A stretch of 64,000 nt of DNA from Pacificispira sp002696645 (lineage in GTDB: Bacteria > Pseudomonadota > Alphaproteobacteria > UBA8366 > Aestuariispiraceae). The position numbers and the translations under genes are program-made. Where the stretch lies: positions 496,001 through 560,000 of the forward strand of contig NZ_JBLZHU010000002.1 in the NCBI RefSeq assembly GCF_048892425.1, written 5' to 3'. The notes below the pieces were generated by a model. The model was given only the letters and a program-made list of their open reading frames with translations, was not told the DNA's origin and made no database searches. Shown one piece after another: positions 63,368 to 64,000 of the stretch. Each line of letters opens with the position of its first letter. Within the stretch, counting starts at the first letter, position 1.

Positions 63368-64000
63368 GTGACCCAGGATTTCCCTGAAATTATTGATACC
63401 AGAGCGCTGCGTATCTTCATCGATGACGCTTTTAACCAGGTCGTCATCAATTATGGCGAGGCGCTGGAAATAGCATTCCTGCCGGTCCTGCGCATGCTGT
63501 CTGGTATTGAAAGCTTCCTGTTGTGGTTGCCGTGGTATGTCGTGCTGATTTTGTTATGTGGGGCGACCTATTGGGCGGCGCGCAGTTGGGCCGCGACGAT
63601 GGGCACAGCTGTGATGCTGTTTCTGATCGGCGTGGTGGGGATCTGGGAACCGGCGATGGCAACGATCGCGCTGATGCTGACGGCAACCCTGATGGCAGTC
63701 CTGATCGGCATTCCTGTCGGAATCGCCATGTCCAGATCCAATGTGATGCAATCGGTCGCGTTGCCTTTGTTGGACATTATGCAAACGATGCCAATATTTG
63801 TGTATTTGATCCCCTTTGTCATGTTGTTCGGTCCAGGTAAAATTCCGGCCCTGCTGGCAACAATCGTTTTTGCCATTCCGCCGGTCATCCGATTGACCAA
63901 TCTGGGCATACGGCAGGTGGATGCCGAGATTATTGAGGCAGTCAGTGCCTTTGGGGCGACACCGGGCCAGCGATTGCTGACGGCGCAAATTCCACTGGCT
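63368..64000 (+). CDS. ProW-like ABC transporter permease (5' part, cut by window end)
   Basis: The first 211 residues are seen; the frame is still open at the window end. The start is GTG at 63368 with AGAGGA upstream. There are hydrophobic helices at about 55-75, 80-100, 105-125 and 140-160. The permease segment LLDIMQTMPIFVYLIPFVMLFG and the EAVSAFGATPGQRLLTAQIPLA motif (the EAA loop that contacts the ATPase) are typical of ProW/OpuAB. The ATPase gene should follow. Confidence 0.88.
   Translation, partial: MTQDFPEIIDTRALRIFIDDAFNQVVINYGEALEIAFLPVLRMLSGIESFLLWLPWYVVLILLCGATYWAARSWAATMGTAVMLFLIGVVGIWEPAMATIALMLTATLMAVLIGIPVGIAMSRSNVMQSVALPLLDIMQTMPIFVYLIPFVMLFGPGKIPALLATIVFAIPPVIRLTNLGIRQVDAEIIEAVSAFGATPGQRLLTAQIPLA

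Noticed and set aside
1..64000. tRNA, rRNA and insertion sequences
   Set aside because: I looked for TPsiC-loop-like sequences, rRNA blocks and transposase genes in the gaps and saw none.

Overview
This 64 kb window is a piece of an alphaproteobacterial chromosome that carries a large part of a photosynthesis gene cluster (PGC). The organism looks like a purple or aerobic anoxygenic phototroph, perhaps of the Rhodospirillales type; the order is inferred, not proven. The evidence is a bch/puh/acsF block in the usual proteobacterial order, a reaction-centre H subunit, PpsR/PpaA regulators, class I lysyl-tRNA synthetase, COQ9, UbiG and DUF4167. The only Mg-protoporphyrin cyclase seen is the oxygen-dependent AcsF. 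No bchCXYZ, puf or crt genes are present, so the PGC must continue elsewhere.

Layout. 1-19.5 kb is housekeeping: 3' end of folD; a minus-strand run lysC, ptsP, rodZ-like, ispG, hisS, glutamyl-tRNA reductase hemA, prfA, prmC, DUF4167; then ubiG, a DUF2254 membrane protein, rpsU, def, COQ9, purEK and a degenerate GGDEF protein. 19.5-26.2 kb is the minus-strand PGC arm: bchG, a PucC-like carrier, bchP, tspO and a small membrane protein, plus the ppaA-ppsR regulatory pair. 26.2-26.7 kb is a regulatory region. 26.7-43.0 kb is one tightly packed plus-strand unit: bchFNBHLM, lhaA, puhABC, a 109-aa gene, acsF, puhE, ALA synthase hemA and idi. 43-56 kb is mixed housekeeping: uup, a MOSC protein, a Lon-like protease, gmhA, lysS, a lipoprotein, CIO-type cydAB, an ELM1 protein and an AsnC regulator, with REP-like palindromes at 48.9-49.1 kb. 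56.1-64 kb is an accessory catabolic/transport locus: a LysR regulator divergent from an aldehyde dehydrogenase, an atypical M19 peptidase, an uncharacterised 569-aa protein and a DUF3726 protein, followed by a betaine-type ABC transporter cut by the window end.

How the genes work together. ALA synthase, BchH, BchM, AcsF, BchLNB, BchF, BchG and BchP cover many steps from glycine/succinyl-CoA to phytylated bacteriochlorophyll. LhaA, PuhA-C and PuhE build the reaction centre and LH1. PpsR and PpaA probably gate this through TGT-N12-ACA boxes, which overlap the -35 elements of the likely bchG and bchF promoters.

Most notable observations: (1) both ALA routes appear to be encoded, ALA synthase in the PGC and a divergent glutamyl-tRNA reductase in a hemA-prfA-prmC operon; (2) the LysR locus looks like an undescribed uptake-and-catabolism system, with TTTC-N9-GAA operator-like sites in front of both the enzyme operon and the transporter; (3) its M19 peptidase lacks the usual N-terminal metal ligands; (4) bchG may be transcribed as a leaderless mRNA.
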